Origin: Halopseudomonas bauzanensis
Lineage (GTDB): Bacteria; Pseudomonadota; Gammaproteobacteria; Pseudomonadales; Pseudomonadaceae
Assembly (NCBI RefSeq): GCF_900114735.1
Contig: NZ_FOUA01000001.1
Span: forward strand, 124,001 to 188,000
Length of the DNA: 64,000 bases
Reading direction: 5' to 3'
How positions within the stretch are numbered: position 1 is the first letter of the stretch; every line of letters starts with the position of its first letter. The translations under genes and the position numbers were made by a program. Below the pieces are notes generated by a model, which was not told the DNA's origin, ran no database searches, and saw only the letters and a list, made by a program, of their open reading frames with translations. Positions 26,278-36,609 of the stretch are shown in pieces.

Positions 26278-27717
26278 ATGGCGTTTTTTCAACACCTGCA
26301 GCTCAAGTACAAGTTCTGGGCTGTCAACAGCGTCACCTTTGTCAGCACCATGCTGCTGGTTCTCGTCGCGCTCTGGGTAGAACAGGACCGGATTCACGAA
26401 CTGCGCCAGGAACTGGCCCGAGAGATACTCACTCAGCCCCAGACCGGCACGCAGTTGACCGGGCTGCGCTGGTTGCCGGCAGGTAACACCGCAGCCACCG
26501 CCACCGGCGCGGCGACCTGGCTGCAGCCAGAGCAGCTGTCGATATCGCAAGCAACCGATGCCATGCATGGCGCCTGGTTGATCAATCAGGGTGGCGAGGC
26601 GCGATTGCTCGGGGTCGAGCGGCAGGGCTATGTCGCTCTGCTGCTGGACCGTGCCCCCCTCTATGCGATAGTGGTGCTGGCGCTGATGCTGGGCGTACTG
26701 ATGGTGTCTCAGCTGCTCATCTCCTTCATCACGCGCAACCTGCTGGCACTGCGCGATGTCATGCTCACCGTGCAGGAAACCGGTGATCTCACGCTGCGCG
26801 CGCCGGTGGTATCGCGGGATGAGGTAGGCGCCATGGCGCAGACCTTCAACGCCATGCAGAGCGCCCAGCAAGAGGTTGTGGGCACCGTGCGTCAGGCCGC
26901 CAGCCAGCTGGAACAGGGCACCGATGAAATGGCGCGCCTGATGAGCAGCGTCAAGGATGGCATGGTTACCCAGCAAGGCGAAACCGATATGGTCGCTGCC
27001 GCGGTCAACGAGATGAGCGCCACCGTGCAGGATATTGCCGGCAACAGCGCGGTGACCCGGGATCAATCCACCCAGGCGGATGCCATGGCCCGGGAAGGCC
27101 GCGATCAGGTATTGCGCGTCAGTCAGACGATCACCGGACTGGCCACCAGCATTGAACGCTGCACGCAGCATATGCAAAAGCTCGAAGGTCACAGCCAGGA
27201 AATCAGCGGCGTGGTACGAGTGATCCGCGACATTGCCGAGCAGACCAATCTACTGGCCTTGAATGCCGCCATCGAAGCCGCACGGGCAGGCGATTCCGGA
27301 CGCGGCTTTGCCGTGGTGGCGGATGAAGTGCGGGCCCTGGCCCAGCGGGTACAGAACTCCACCGATGAGATCCAGCGCATGATCGAGGCTCTGCAGGGTG
27401 GCACCCATGATGCGGTGGCGGACATGCAGGATAGTGCACGCCTCACGCACGAATCGGTCGAGCAAGTGGAACAGGCGGGCTCGTCGCTGGCGGATATTAC
27501 CGCCTCGGTGAGTCAGATCAGCAACGGCAACAGTGAGATCGCCTCTGCTGTCGAGCAGCAGAGCGAAGTTGCCGAGTCCATTACCCAGAGTGTCATCCAG
27601 ATTCGGGATGTGACCGAACAGACGGTCATGCAGACGGTGCAGAGCGCGGCCACCAGCGAACAGCTGGCCGCCCTCGCCCATCAACTGACCGCCGCGGTCG
27701 GACGTTTGAAATCCTGA
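26278..27717 (+). CDS. Methyl-accepting chemotaxis protein
   Basis: A 479-residue transmembrane chemoreceptor. One membrane segment lies at about 13-33, a small periplasmic sensor domain at 34-126, and a second segment at about 127-150 ([20 protein letters not shown]). A HAMP linker follows (150-200), then the cytoplasmic signalling domain, with hairpin tip [20 protein letters not shown] near 321-340. The periplasmic domain is short and I recognise no ligand family. The ATG follows AGGAG with a 5-base spacer, and a FliA-like promoter lies upstream. It is transcribed alone and ends in a hairpin, so it is an orphan receptor apart from any che operon. Confidence 0.95.
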   Translation: MAFFQHLQLKYKFWAVNSVTFVSTMLLVLVALWVEQDRIHELRQELAREILTQPQTGTQLTGLRWLPAGNTAATATGAATWLQPEQLSISQATDAMHGAWLINQGGEARLLGVERQGYVALLLDRAPLYAIVVLALMLGVLMVSQLLISFITRNLLALRDVMLTVQETGDLTLRAPVVSRDEVGAMAQTFNAMQSAQQEVVGTVRQAASQLEQGTDEMARLMSSVKDGMVTQQGETDMVAAAVNEMSATVQDIAGNSAVTRDQSTQADAMAREGRDQVLRVSQTITGLATSIERCTQHMQKLEGHSQEISGVVRVIRDIAEQTNLLALNAAIEAARAGDSGRGFAVVADEVRALAQRVQNSTDEIQRMIEALQGGTHDAVADMQDSARLTHESVEQVEQAGSSLADITASVSQISNGNSEIASAVEQQSEVAESITQSVIQIRDVTEQTVMQTVQSAATSEQLAALAHQLTAAVGRLKS

Positions 27718-27723
27718 TATCCA

Positions 27724-27753
27724 AGCTCCCGTCAGCCGCCGCTGGCGGGAGCT
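27724..27753. terminator. Bidirectional hairpin between the chemoreceptor and the ComEA-like gene
   Basis: AGCTCCCGTCAGC-CGCC-GCTGGCGGGAGCT, a 13-bp stem with one mismatch and a 4-base loop. It lies 6 bases past one stop codon and 7 bases from the convergent one, so it can serve both genes. It is flanked by ATCCA/TGGAT, which extends the pairing. Confidence 0.85.
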
Positions 27754-27760
27754 CATTGGA

Positions 27761-28045
27761 TCACTGCAACGCAATTCGCTCGCGGTTCTTGTCGATGGTA
27801 GCAGGGCCGATTCCCTTGACCACGGTAAGTTGGTCAACCGATTCGAATCCGCCGTTCTCTTCCCGATAGGCAACAATGGCCTCTGCCTTGGCCAGACCGA
27901 TACCGTTCAGGGTCTCGGCTATCTCCGCAGCGCTGGCATTGTTGATGTTGACTGTCACCAGCGGTTCAGCAGGGATTTCTGCGAACGCAGGTACCACAGA
28001 CCAGGCGGTCAGACAGAGGATGACGGCAGCAAGAATATTTTTCAT
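27761..28045 (-). CDS. ComEA-like helix-hairpin-helix protein
   Basis: A 94-residue secreted or periplasmic DNA-binding protein. A signal peptide (MKNILAAVILCLTAWSVVPA, cut near AFA-E at 23) precedes two helix-hairpin-helix motifs: VNINNASAAEIAETLNGIGL near 33-52 and the GIGPATIDKNRERI region near 77-90. I chose the ATG at 28045, preceded by AAGGAG. ComEA proteins bind incoming DNA in competence systems; short stand-alone versions like this are common in Pseudomonas and their role is less clear. No other competence gene is adjacent. Confidence 0.9.
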   Translation of the reverse strand: MKNILAAVILCLTAWSVVPAFAEIPAEPLVTVNINNASAAEIAETLNGIGLAKAEAIVAYREENGGFESVDQLTVVKGIGPATIDKNRERIALQ

Positions 28046-28297
28046 GGGTCTTTCTCCTTGGATAAATGAATACCGCACTTCAAGGGAGAAAAACCGGACA
28101 ACGATCGAATGATTACGCGCTTCCCTGCGGCTGCAGAGCAAATTACGCGTAACGCTACGCTAACAAAAGCCCCAGCAGCCGGATCTGTGAAAGGTCTCTC
28201 AGTTCTGCCGCTGACTGCGTATATACGGCAGACGCGGGGCTAGTAAGCCGACAGCAGTGATGGCATTATGCCTCACGTTAGTCTCTACCGGAAAAGG

Positions 28298-29302
28298 ATG
28301 ACCTCAGTGGACGACGCCATCCCGCTGTTGGTATGCGACGATTCAAGCATGGCCCGCAAGCAACTGATCCGCAGTCTGCCGGCGAACTGGCCGTTCCGGG
28401 TCAGTCAGGCGGAGAACGGTGTGCTCGGCCTGGAGCTGATTCGCAGCGGCCGCGGGCGGATAGTATTGCTCGACTTGACCATGCCCGAGCTGAACGGCTT
28501 CGAGGTGCTCGCCCGCGTGCGGGATGAAGGCCTGCAGGCTGAGGTAATCGTCATTTCCGGCGATGTTCAGGAAGAAGCGATACGCCGCGCCCGCGCGCTC
28601 GGCGCCCGGGCGTTTCTCAGAAAGCCGGTGGCCGCACCGGAACTGGAAGCCGCCCTGCTCGCCCTGGGCATGAATCCCGCCCCGGCAGCGCTGCAACACC
28701 ATTCACAGCATCCGCTCCCCTCGGTCAGTTTCCATGACGCCCTCCGGGAGCTGTCCAACATTGCCATGGGCCGCGCTGCGGAGCTGCTCGGGCGGGCATT
28801 GAAAGTCTTTGTCCACCTGCCAATACCCAACGTCAACCTGCTGGAACCCGGTGAGTTGCAGATGGCGCTGAGCGACGCCCAGGGCAATCAGCAAGTCTCG
28901 GCCATCTGCCAGGGTTATATCGGTGGTGGTGTCGCTGGCGAAGCGCTGTTGATCTTCCATGATTCGGCCATCGCCGATGTGGCCGGCCTGCTGGATACCA
29001 AACTGGACGCCAGTTCCCATCCGGAGCTACTGCTGGACCTTGCGGCAATCATCACTGGTGCCTGTCTCAATGGTCTGTCCGAGCAGTTGGGATTGCAGCT
29101 GTCGCTGGGGCATCCATTGTTGCTCGGTCAGCACTGCACCATCGACGAGTTGATCCGCCTCAACCGCCCGCGCTGGAAACAGACCCTGGCGGTGGAGATC
29201 AGCTACGGCCTGGAAGACCACGACATCCACTTCGACCTGATGCTGTTGTTCACCGAAAGCTCGGTGGAACGATTGCAGCAGCGAGTCGAGCTGCTGCTCT
29301 GA
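28298..29302 (+). CDS. CheY-like receiver fused to a CheC-type phosphatase domain
   Basis: A 334-residue two-domain signalling protein. The receiver (about 8-125) has the acidic pair D14-D15, phospho-acceptor D59 in VLLDLTMP, and the conserved Lys in AFLRKPV. The C-terminal domain (about 150-330) is CheC/CheX-like: the first active-site motif HDALRELSNIAMG is intact (D-x3-E-x2-N), whereas the second (LLDLAAIITGACLN) has lost the Glu and Asn. It could therefore dephosphorylate CheY-type proteins. The start is ambiguous: ATG at 28298 or GTG at 28307, the latter with AAGGA at a better distance. It is in an operon with the diguanylate cyclase 25 bp downstream. Confidence 0.88.
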   Translation: MTSVDDAIPLLVCDDSSMARKQLIRSLPANWPFRVSQAENGVLGLELIRSGRGRIVLLDLTMPELNGFEVLARVRDEGLQAEVIVISGDVQEEAIRRARALGARAFLRKPVAAPELEAALLALGMNPAPAALQHHSQHPLPSVSFHDALRELSNIAMGRAAELLGRALKVFVHLPIPNVNLLEPGELQMALSDAQGNQQVSAICQGYIGGGVAGEALLIFHDSAIADVAGLLDTKLDASSHPELLLDLAAIITGACLNGLSEQLGLQLSLGHPLLLGQHCTIDELIRLNRPRWKQTLAVEISYGLEDHDIHFDLMLLFTESSVERLQQRVELLL

Positions 29303-29327
29303 TGACTCTCATGCAGGACGACCCGTC

Positions 29328-30302
29328 ATGACCGCTCCCCTTGATATCAGCGAACTGCACTGGATGCTCGACATTGTCCAGAGCATCGACGTCGGCGTGG
29401 TGGTGCTGGATCGCGATTACCGGATCCAGGCCTGGAACAGCTTCATGGAAAACCACTCCGGTCGAAGTGCCAGCCAGGTAACCCGGCAATCGCTGTTCGA
29501 GCTGTTTCCCGAAATTGATCGGCCCTGGTTCGCTCACAAGGTGGAAACCGCCGTCATGCTGGGCACTCGCGCCTTCACCATCTGGGAGCAGCGCCCCTAC
29601 CTGATGCGGTTCAAGAGCTATCACCCGATTACCGGCCTGGCAGATGTGATGTACCAGAATGTGACCATCCTGCCACTGCGTACGGTCAGCAACAGCTCGG
29701 ACCATGTCTGTCTGATCATCTATGACGTGACCAACGCAGCGGTCAACCGGCTGCAACTGGAGACGGCCAATACCCAGCTGCGCACCCTGGCCATTCATGA
29801 CGGCCTGACTGGCCTGCTCAACCGGCATCACTGGGAGACCTGTCTGGAGCATGAGTTCGCCCGCCATACCCGCTACAGCAGTCCGGCCAGCCTGGTGCTG
29901 TTCGATATCGACCACTTCAAGCGTCTCAATGACAGCTATGGCCACCGGGCAGGTGACGAAGTCATCCGGCAGGTGGCCGGAGTAACTCGGCAGATGGCTC
30001 GCGAAACAGATCTGGCGGGGCGCTACGGCGGTGAGGAGTTCGTGGTTCTGCTGCCGGATACCGATCTGGTCGGCGCCGGTCAGTTTGCCGAGCGGCTACG
30101 CAGCAGCATCGCGCAGCTGCAAATCGATCATGAGGGCCAGCCGCTGTCCTGCACCGTCAGCGTCGGCATTGCCTGCATTAATAGCGAGACGACAAGCTAT
30201 CACATGCTGATCGAGGAGGCGGACCAGGCGCTGTATCAGTCCAAGTCCGCCGGGCGCAACCGCATCACCTTGCATGAAGCAGGCACGCTCGTCGGACACT
30301 GA
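29328..30302 (+). CDS. PAS-GGDEF diguanylate cyclase
   Basis: A 324-residue cytoplasmic protein that should make cyclic di-GMP. An N-terminal PAS-like sensor (about 10-135; DIVQSIDVGVVVLDRDYRIQ) is joined by a helical linker to a GGDEF domain (about 150-315). The active-site loop is GGEEF at 234-238, a functional variant. An inhibitory I-site RETD lies five residues upstream (225-228), so product feedback is likely. It forms an operon with the CheY-CheC protein, which may control it or share its input; this link is inferred. No EAL domain is present. Confidence 0.94.
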   Translation: MTAPLDISELHWMLDIVQSIDVGVVVLDRDYRIQAWNSFMENHSGRSASQVTRQSLFELFPEIDRPWFAHKVETAVMLGTRAFTIWEQRPYLMRFKSYHPITGLADVMYQNVTILPLRTVSNSSDHVCLIIYDVTNAAVNRLQLETANTQLRTLAIHDGLTGLLNRHHWETCLEHEFARHTRYSSPASLVLFDIDHFKRLNDSYGHRAGDEVIRQVAGVTRQMARETDLAGRYGGEEFVVLLPDTDLVGAGQFAERLRSSIAQLQIDHEGQPLSCTVSVGIACINSETTSYHMLIEEADQALYQSKSAGRNRITLHEAGTLVGH

Positions 30303-30325
30303 GCCCGGCGAGCATGCCGACTGGG

Positions 30326-31543
30326 TCAGCTCCCGGCCGCGTCCAGTCCGCGCTGCAGATCAGTACGCAGATCCGCGACCTCTTCCAGCCCGACCGCCAG
30401 ACGGATCAAGCCTTCGCGAATGCCCGCCGCTTCCCGCGTTTCCGCGCTCAGACGGCCATGGGTGGTACTGGCCGGGTGAGTGATGGTGCTTTTGGCATCG
30501 CCGAGATTGGCGGTGATGGAAATCAGCCGCGTGGCATCGATGAACCGCCACGCCGCCTCACGTCCACCCCGAACCTCGAAGCTGACTACCGCACCGAAGG
30601 CTGATTGCTGCGCCTTGGCCAGTTCATGCTGGGGATGGCTCGGCAGGCCGGCGTAGTACACCCGCTCGACCTGCGGCTGTTGTTCCAGCCACCGGGCCAG
30701 CTCCAGCGCTGCGGCGCAATGGGCCTGCATACGCAAGCGCAGGGTTTCCAGGCCCTTGAGAAAGACCCAGGCGTTGAACGGACTCAGGGTTGGTCCGGCA
30801 GTGCGCAGAAAGCCGACCACTTCCTGCATGTGCTCCTTGCGCCCGGCCACGACACCACCCAGACAACGCCCCTGCCCATCGATGTATTTGGTGGCAGAGT
30901 GAATGACGATATCGGCCCCCAGGTCTAGGGGCTTCTGCAATGCCGGCGTGCAGAAACAATTATCCACTGCCAGCAGCGCGCCCTGCTCCTTCGCCACCGC
31001 CGCCAGACCGCGGATATCCACCAGCTCGGCCAGCGGGTTGGACGGTGACTCGACGAAGAACAGGCGGGTGTTGGGTTTGCAGGCGGCGCGCCAGGCGTCC
31101 AGATCAGCCAGAGTGACGTAGTCGACTTCCACGCCGAAACGCTGGAAGTACTTGTCGAACAGGCTGACCGTGGCGCCAAACACACTGCGCGAGACCAGAA
31201 TATGATCGCCAGCGCTGCACAGACTCATCACCGTGGCCAGAATGGCCGCCATGCCGGAGGCTGTGGCCACCGCCTGCTCGGCATTTTCCAGCGCTGCAAT
31301 ACGCTGTTCGAAGGTGCGCACGGTGGGGTTCATGTAACGGGAATAGACGTTACCGACCCGCTCACCGGAAAAGCAGGCTGCGGCATCGCTGGCGCTGCGA
31401 AACACATAGCTGGAGGTCAGGAACAGGGCTTCGCCATGTTCTGCTTCCGGGCTGCGTTGCTGCCCGGCACGTACCGCAAGGGTGTCGAAGCCGGCATCCT
31501 GCAGATCACTGTCCAGCCGCCCGGGTTCCCAATCGGATATCAT
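30326..31543 (-). CDS. metZ: O-succinylhomoserine sulfhydrylase
   Basis: PLP enzyme that makes homocysteine directly from O-succinylhomoserine and sulfide, bypassing cystathionine. It has 405 residues. The Schiff-base lysine is K219 in HSATKYIDGQ, and the family pattern YSRYMNPTV and ATASGMAAI are present near 68 and 94. The Pseudomonas purF-metZ arrangement supports MetZ rather than MetB or MetC. The gene is 18 bp downstream of purF and ends the long minus-strand run. It converges on the diguanylate cyclase. Confidence 0.95.
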   Translation of the reverse strand: MISDWEPGRLDSDLQDAGFDTLAVRAGQQRSPEAEHGEALFLTSSYVFRSASDAAACFSGERVGNVYSRYMNPTVRTFEQRIAALENAEQAVATASGMAAILATVMSLCSAGDHILVSRSVFGATVSLFDKYFQRFGVEVDYVTLADLDAWRAACKPNTRLFFVESPSNPLAELVDIRGLAAVAKEQGALLAVDNCFCTPALQKPLDLGADIVIHSATKYIDGQGRCLGGVVAGRKEHMQEVVGFLRTAGPTLSPFNAWVFLKGLETLRLRMQAHCAAALELARWLEQQPQVERVYYAGLPSHPQHELAKAQQSAFGAVVSFEVRGGREAAWRFIDATRLISITANLGDAKSTITHPASTTHGRLSAETREAAGIREGLIRLAVGLEEVADLRTDLQRGLDAAGS

Positions 31544-31561
31544 CTCTTGTCTCCGCGCTGA

Positions 31562-33067
31562 TCAGTTGTTGTGCAGGCCAATCTGGGCGTTTTCGACATC
31601 GACTATCGCCTTGGCTGCATCATTACGCGACTGTTCGATCCGGCCGAGATAGGCTTCGTTGATATCGCCCGTCACGTACTCACCATTGAACACCGAGCAA
31701 TCGAAATCGGTGATTGCCGGATTGCCTTCGCGCACCGCCTCGACCAGATCTTCCAGATCCTGATAGACGAGCCAATCGGCGCCGATCAACTCGCCCACCT
31801 CTTCTGTGGTCCGGTTGTGCGCAATCAGCTCGTGGGCCGAGGGCATGTCGATGCCGTAGACGTTCGGATAGCGCACCGCCGGTGCCGCCGAACAGAAATA
31901 GACATTTTTCGCCCCAGCTTCACGGGCCATCTGAATGATCTGCCGGCAGGTGGTGCCGCGGACGATGGAGTCATCCACCAGCAACACGTTCTTGCCACGG
32001 AACTCCAGCTCCATGGCGTTGAGCTTCTGGCGCACCGACTTCTTGCGGGCAGCCTGGCCGGGCATGATGAAGGTGCGGCCGATATAACGGTTCTTGACGA
32101 AGCCCTCGCGGAACTTCACGCCCAGGTGATTGGCCAGCTCCACCGCCGAGGTCCGGCTGGTGTCGGGAATCGGGATGACCACATCGATGCCGTGATCCGG
32201 ATGTTCGCGCAAGATCTTCTCGGCCAGTTTCTCACCCATGCGCAGGCGTGCCTTGTACACCAGCACCCCATCGATGATGGAATCGGGGCGAGCCAGATAG
32301 ACATGCTCGAAGATACAGGGTGCATAGGTCGCGTCGCTGGCGCATTGGCGAGTGAAGATCTCGCCGTTCACGGTAATGAACACCGCTTCGCCGGGTGCCA
32401 GGTCACGAATGGTCTCGAAGCCGAGCACGTCCAGAGCAACACTTTCCGAGGCGACCATGTATTCGACGCCCTGCTCGGTTTCACGCTTGCCATAGACGAT
32501 CGGGCGAATCCCGTGTGGATCACGGAAGCCGACGATGCCGTGGCCGGTAATCATTGCCACCGCGGCATAACCACCACGACAGCGATCATGCACCGTGCGC
32601 ACCGCATTGAAGATGTCTTCTTCGGTTGGATTCAACTTACGCTCGCGGGCCAGCTCATGGGCGAACACATTGAGCAGTACCTCCGAGTCGGAGTTGGTAT
32701 TGACGTGGCGCAGGTCGGACTCGTAGAGCTCCTTGGACAGTTGCTCGACGTTGGTCAGGTTGCCGTTGTGCGCCAGGGTGATACCGTAGGGCGAGTTCAC
32801 ATAGAACGGCTGCGCCTCGGCCGAGGTCGAAGAACCCGCCGTCGGATAGCGCACATGCCCCAGCCCCATGGTGCCGATCAGGCGCTGCATGTGCCGCTGA
32901 TGAAAGACATCCCGCACCAGACCGTTGTCCTTGCGCAGGAACAGTCGGTCATTGTCGCAGGTCACGATGCCGGCGGCGTCCTGGCCGCGATGCTGCAGGA
33001 CGGTCAAGGCATCATAGAGCGCCTGATTGACGTTCGACTTGCCCACTATGCCAACAATGCCACACAT
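31562..33067 (-). CDS. purF: Amidophosphoribosyltransferase
   Basis: First committed enzyme of purine synthesis: converts PRPP and glutamine to phosphoribosylamine. It has 501 residues. The N-terminus [12 protein letters not shown] exposes the Ntn glutaminase nucleophile Cys2 directly after Met1, with no propeptide, as in the E. coli type. The glutaminase half includes [13 protein letters not shown] and NSDSEVLLN. The PRPP-binding loop [13 protein letters not shown] is near 366-378. It follows cvpA in an operon conserved in proteobacteria. Confidence 0.98.
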   Translation of the reverse strand: MCGIVGIVGKSNVNQALYDALTVLQHRGQDAAGIVTCDNDRLFLRKDNGLVRDVFHQRHMQRLIGTMGLGHVRYPTAGSSTSAEAQPFYVNSPYGITLAHNGNLTNVEQLSKELYESDLRHVNTNSDSEVLLNVFAHELARERKLNPTEEDIFNAVRTVHDRCRGGYAAVAMITGHGIVGFRDPHGIRPIVYGKRETEQGVEYMVASESVALDVLGFETIRDLAPGEAVFITVNGEIFTRQCASDATYAPCIFEHVYLARPDSIIDGVLVYKARLRMGEKLAEKILREHPDHGIDVVIPIPDTSRTSAVELANHLGVKFREGFVKNRYIGRTFIMPGQAARKKSVRQKLNAMELEFRGKNVLLVDDSIVRGTTCRQIIQMAREAGAKNVYFCSAAPAVRYPNVYGIDMPSAHELIAHNRTTEEVGELIGADWLVYQDLEDLVEAVREGNPAITDFDCSVFNGEYVTGDINEAYLGRIEQSRNDAAKAIVDVENAQIGLHNN

Positions 33068-33123
33068 GCCTAAACACCTTTTCGTTGAATTTGAAGAAGT
33101 ACCGGCGGATATTCACGCCGGTT

Positions 33124-33606
33124 TCAGCGGCCGACGAAGCCGAGAATCAGATTTTTTGACCAGTCGGCCACCAGCAGAAAATGAGGAATGAGTGCTGACT
33201 CACGCCACCAGGCATCCGCCTGGACCGGCGCCAGACTGAGCAGACCGACAGCCACCACCACCAGCAAGGCACCGCGCGCCGCGCCGAATACCATGCCCAG
33301 AAAACGATCGGTACCGGTAAGACCGGTTACCAGCACCAACTGGCCGATCAGGTAATTGATCAGACCACCGAGAATCAGCGTCAGCACGAACAGAATGGCG
33401 CAGGCCGTGATTACCCGGATGGACGGCGTGGCAATGTAATCAACCAACAGCTCGGCCAGCGCGCCGCCGAACATCCATGCAACCAGTCCGGCAATGATCC
33501 AGCTCAGCAGGGACAGTGCTTCCTTGACGAAGCCGCGGGTCAGACTGATCAGAGTGGAAACGGCAATTACGGCGAGTATCACCCAGTCTACGCCGGTCAA
33601 TGTCAC
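33124..33606 (-). CDS. cvpA: CvpA family inner-membrane protein
   Basis: A 160-residue inner-membrane protein with four hydrophobic segments (about 6-20, 30-50, 65-85 and 100-122). The CvpA start LTGVDWVILAVIAVSTLISL and RGFVKEALSLLSWIIA are diagnostic. The start codon is GTG at 33606. CvpA was named for colicin V production and more recently linked to envelope stress tolerance; the molecular activity is unknown. It lies directly upstream of purF, the conserved arrangement. Confidence 0.95.
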   Translation of the reverse strand: MTLTGVDWVILAVIAVSTLISLTRGFVKEALSLLSWIIAGLVAWMFGGALAELLVDYIATPSIRVITACAILFVLTLILGGLINYLIGQLVLVTGLTGTDRFLGMVFGAARGALLVVVAVGLLSLAPVQADAWWRESALIPHFLLVADWSKNLILGFVGR

Positions 33607-33741
33607 GGTCAGGTATCCAATAACGAAAAACGTATTCTACCAGAGCCCCGCGGCACACCGAAACCGGCAATCAACAACAACTGCATGACATTCGAAACAG
33701 CTGCAGGCGCATGCACGCTACCTGCAGCCATCCCCGACAGA

Positions 33742-34359
33742 TCAACGAGCGCGGTTGCTGTCGTCATGGGCCAGGATGAGGCCCTTGTTCTGGTGCCGGC
33801 GCTGCAGTTCGTCACGCACCCGCGCGGCCGCCTCGCGGCTTTCAAGCGGGCCAACATAGACCCGCACAATGGTCTTGCCATCGGTCTGTGCGGAACGGGT
33901 ATAGGCATTGTAGCCCTGACCGGCCAATGTCTTGCGGAAGCCTTCAGCATTATCGACGCTGGAGAAGCTGGCCTGCTGGATCACCCAGCCACCGCTGGTC
34001 GCCGGCTCTGGGGCAGCGGGCTGTTCGGCTGGCGCCGGCTCAGGCTCGGCGGCAGGTGCAGCCGGCTCGGTCACTACCGGCACGGGCTCGATCGACGCGG
34101 TGTCGGGCAGCGGCGTGGCTGGGGGCTCATCCGCCGGCGCTCCAGCGGACTGCGGAATATCGGGCACCGGTGCCGGCTCGGGCAGGCTCGGTGGTGTCGC
34201 AGCGGCAATCTCGCGCTCATCCAGAACCGGGGGCTCCGGCACATCCACCTGCACCTGCTCGGTCTCATCCTGCCCGGACAATAACATTGGCAGGAATACC
34301 ACCGCTGCCACTACCAACACCAGCGCCCCGATGATGCGTTGCTTGAGGCCTTCGTCCAT
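33742..34359 (-). CDS. dedD: SPOR-domain cell-division protein, DedD-like
   Basis: A 205-residue bitopic membrane protein. A short cytoplasmic N-terminus (MDEGLKQRIIG) is followed by one membrane segment at about 10-28, a Pro/Ala/Glu-rich periplasmic linker (about 32-122) and a C-terminal SPOR domain (about 124-200; GGWVIQQASFSSVDNAEGFR ... VYVGPLESREAAARV) that binds denuded septal peptidoglycan. Its start overlaps the folC stop by one base (TAATG). The folC-dedD-cvpA-purF order is conserved in gammaproteobacteria and supports the name. Confidence 0.9.
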   Translation of the reverse strand: MDEGLKQRIIGALVLVVAAVVFLPMLLSGQDETEQVQVDVPEPPVLDEREIAAATPPSLPEPAPVPDIPQSAGAPADEPPATPLPDTASIEPVPVVTEPAAPAAEPEPAPAEQPAAPEPATSGGWVIQQASFSSVDNAEGFRKTLAGQGYNAYTRSAQTDGKTIVRVYVGPLESREAAARVRDELQRRHQNKGLILAHDDSNRAR

Positions 34360-35642
34360 TATCTGTCTCCGCCGCTCTGTTTGTTCAGCCAGAGTATGGC
34401 CTCGGCGACGCAGAAAAACGACCCGAACACGACGATTTTTTCATCAGCGGCACTGTGATCCAGCTGCCAGGCAATCGCCTCACCGATGGTCGTGAATATC
34501 CGGGTGCGCTCGCCTGCCTCGTCCAGTTGCGCCGCCAGGGACTGCGCATCCCGCGAGCGCGGCGTTGGCAGTGGCGCTACCGCCCAGGAACCGAACTGCC
34601 CCCGCAGGGGCTGCAGGATGCCATCCAGATCCTTGTCCGCCAGCAAGCCGAATACCGCATGCTGGCGAGCCGGCGCCGCCGCCAGATGAGCAGCCAGGAA
34701 ACCTGCCGCCTGCGGGTTGTGCCCGACATCAAGCAGCAGCTCCCGCGCCCGGCCGCCCCATTGCAGCGAGCGCCGATCCAGGCGGCCCGGCACGAAGGCT
34801 GCAACCAGCGCCGCGGCAATCTGCTCGTCGGGCATATCCAGCCCCGCAGCCCAGAAGGCCTGCACCGCTGAACTCAGGTTATCCCGGGGCAGACGCACCG
34901 GCGCTACGCTGATGTCCCGCCGAGTCTGGGCTGCATCGAGCCCGAATAAGCGCCAATGTCCGTCACTGCCATCCGTCCAGCCATAGTCCCGGCCACGCTG
35001 CAGCGTGGACACATCGAGCAACCGCACCTGCTCCAGAAAGCGTGGCGGCAGATCGGTTTCCGAGCAGACCAGCGGCCGCCCATGGCGCAGGATGCCGGCT
35101 TTCTCGTAACCGACCGAATCGCGACTGTCGCCCAGATAATCGCTGTGGTCCAGACCGATACTGGTGACTACCGCCACATGGGCATCGATTACATTGACCG
35201 CATCCAGGCGACCGCCCAGGCCTACTTCCAGCACCACGGCATCCAGCCCGGCCCGCTTGAACAGCCAGAGCGCCGCCAAGGTGCCAAACTCGAAATAAGT
35301 CAGGGAGATATCACCACGTGCCTGATCGATAGCGGCAAAGGCCGCACACAGATCGGCATCGCTGACCGGCTGGCCATCAATGCTGACACGTTCGTTGTAA
35401 GCGATCAGATGAGGGGACGAGTAACAGCCGCTGCGCCGTCCGGCATGGCGCAACAGGCTGTCCAACGCCGCACAGGTGGAACCCTTGCCGTTGGTCCCGG
35501 TAACGGTAAACACCAGCGGTGCCGGGTCCAACACCTGGAGCCGGGTAGCCACTTCGGCCACCCGGTCCAGGCCCATGTCGATTTCCGCAGGATGCAGGCG
35601 CTCGAGCCGCGCCAGCCAGTCGGCCAGCCCCAGCTCGGCCAT
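34359..35642 (-). CDS. folC: Dihydrofolate synthase / folylpolyglutamate synthase
   Basis: Mur-ligase-family ATP enzyme that joins dihydropteroate to glutamate and extends the polyglutamate tail. It has 427 residues. The P-loop TGTNGKGST is at 48-56, preceded by the family segment HPAEIDMGLDRV. SPHLIAYNERVSIDG near 77-91 and EVGLGGRLDAVN near 138-149 are FolC signatures. It overlaps accD at the start and the dedD-like gene at the end by one base each, so translation is coupled along the operon. Confidence 0.96.
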   Translation of the reverse strand: MAELGLADWLARLERLHPAEIDMGLDRVAEVATRLQVLDPAPLVFTVTGTNGKGSTCAALDSLLRHAGRRSGCYSSPHLIAYNERVSIDGQPVSDADLCAAFAAIDQARGDISLTYFEFGTLAALWLFKRAGLDAVVLEVGLGGRLDAVNVIDAHVAVVTSIGLDHSDYLGDSRDSVGYEKAGILRHGRPLVCSETDLPPRFLEQVRLLDVSTLQRGRDYGWTDGSDGHWRLFGLDAAQTRRDISVAPVRLPRDNLSSAVQAFWAAGLDMPDEQIAAALVAAFVPGRLDRRSLQWGGRARELLLDVGHNPQAAGFLAAHLAAAPARQHAVFGLLADKDLDGILQPLRGQFGSWAVAPLPTPRSRDAQSLAAQLDEAGERTRIFTTIGEAIAWQLDHSAADEKIVVFGSFFCVAEAILWLNKQSGGDR

Positions 35643-36556
35643 CAGATGCTGGCCGCTTCGCCGTCTGCGGCCGGCAGGTCGGTGCCGACAACGGCCGGTG
35701 CCGGCTGGTTGGTCAGCATGGCCAGAATACCCGCCAGGCGATCACGCATTTCGTGGCGCGGGATGATCATGTCCAGGGCGCCATGATCGAGCAGGAACTC
35801 GCTGCGCTGGAAGCCGGCCGGCAGCTTCTCGCGTACCGTTTGCTCGATCACTCGCGGACCGGCAAAGCCGATCAGGGCGTTGGGCTCGGCGACGTTCAGG
35901 TCACCCAGCATCGCCAGACTGGCCGATACACCGCCGTAGACCGGGTCGGTCATGACCGAAATGAAGGGAATCCCCTCTTCCTTCAGTCGCGCCAGCGCCG
36001 CGCTGGTCTTGGCCATCTGCATCAGCGAGAACAGCGCCTCCTGCATCCGCGCCCCGCCCGAGGCTGGGAAGCAGACATAGGGAATACGCTCGCGCAGGGC
36101 AATCTCGGCACCACGCACGAAACGCGCACCGACCACGCTGCCCATGGAACCGCCCATGAAGTTGAACTCAAAAGCACTGGCCACCAGCGGCATGCCCTTG
36201 AGGGCGCCCTGCATGACCACCAGTGCGTCCTTCTCGCCGGTCAGCTTCTGGGCTGCAACCAGGCGGTCCTTGTATTTCTTGGTATCCCGGAACTTGAGCT
36301 TGTCGACCGGCTCGAGCTCTGCGGCAATCTCAGTACGGCCATCGGCATCCAGGAAAATATCCAGACGGCGCCGGGCGCTGATCCGCAGGTGGTGGCTGCA
36401 CTTGGGGCAAACCTCCAGATTCTTTTCCAACTCGGGGCGGTACAGCACGGCGTCGCAGGACGGGCATTTACGCCACAGCCCCTCGGGCACACTGCTCTTC
36501 TGCGCCTCGGAACGCACGATGGAAGGAATCAGTTTATCCACCAGCCAGTTGCTCAT
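35642..36556 (-). CDS. accD: Acetyl-CoA carboxylase carboxyltransferase subunit beta
   Basis: Beta subunit of the carboxyltransferase that makes malonyl-CoA for fatty-acid synthesis, acting with AccA. It has 304 residues. The N-terminal zinc ribbon has C31 and C34 (CPSCDAV) and C50 and C53 (VCPKCSHH). The crotonase-like domain contains the [19 protein letters not shown] and GPRVIEQTV motifs. I chose the ATG at 36556 (MSNWLVDKL), with AAGGA six bases upstream; a TTG six bases further up has no room for a ribosome site. It lies between trpA and folC. Confidence 0.97.
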   Translation of the reverse strand: MSNWLVDKLIPSIVRSEAQKSSVPEGLWRKCPSCDAVLYRPELEKNLEVCPKCSHHLRISARRRLDIFLDADGRTEIAAELEPVDKLKFRDTKKYKDRLVAAQKLTGEKDALVVMQGALKGMPLVASAFEFNFMGGSMGSVVGARFVRGAEIALRERIPYVCFPASGGARMQEALFSLMQMAKTSAALARLKEEGIPFISVMTDPVYGGVSASLAMLGDLNVAEPNALIGFAGPRVIEQTVREKLPAGFQRSEFLLDHGALDMIIPRHEMRDRLAGILAMLTNQPAPAVVGTDLPAADGEAASI

Positions 36557-36609
36557 TGCCAATCCTTATCTGTTGTCTGCTTCACCAAAATGTACGAATG
36601 CGCTGTCGC

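Noticed and set aside
31571-33073. 500-codon plus-strand open frame opposite purF
   Set aside because: purF is certain on the minus strand, with the MCGIVG start and full motifs. The opposite frame is a codon-bias shadow without a plausible ribosome site or domains.
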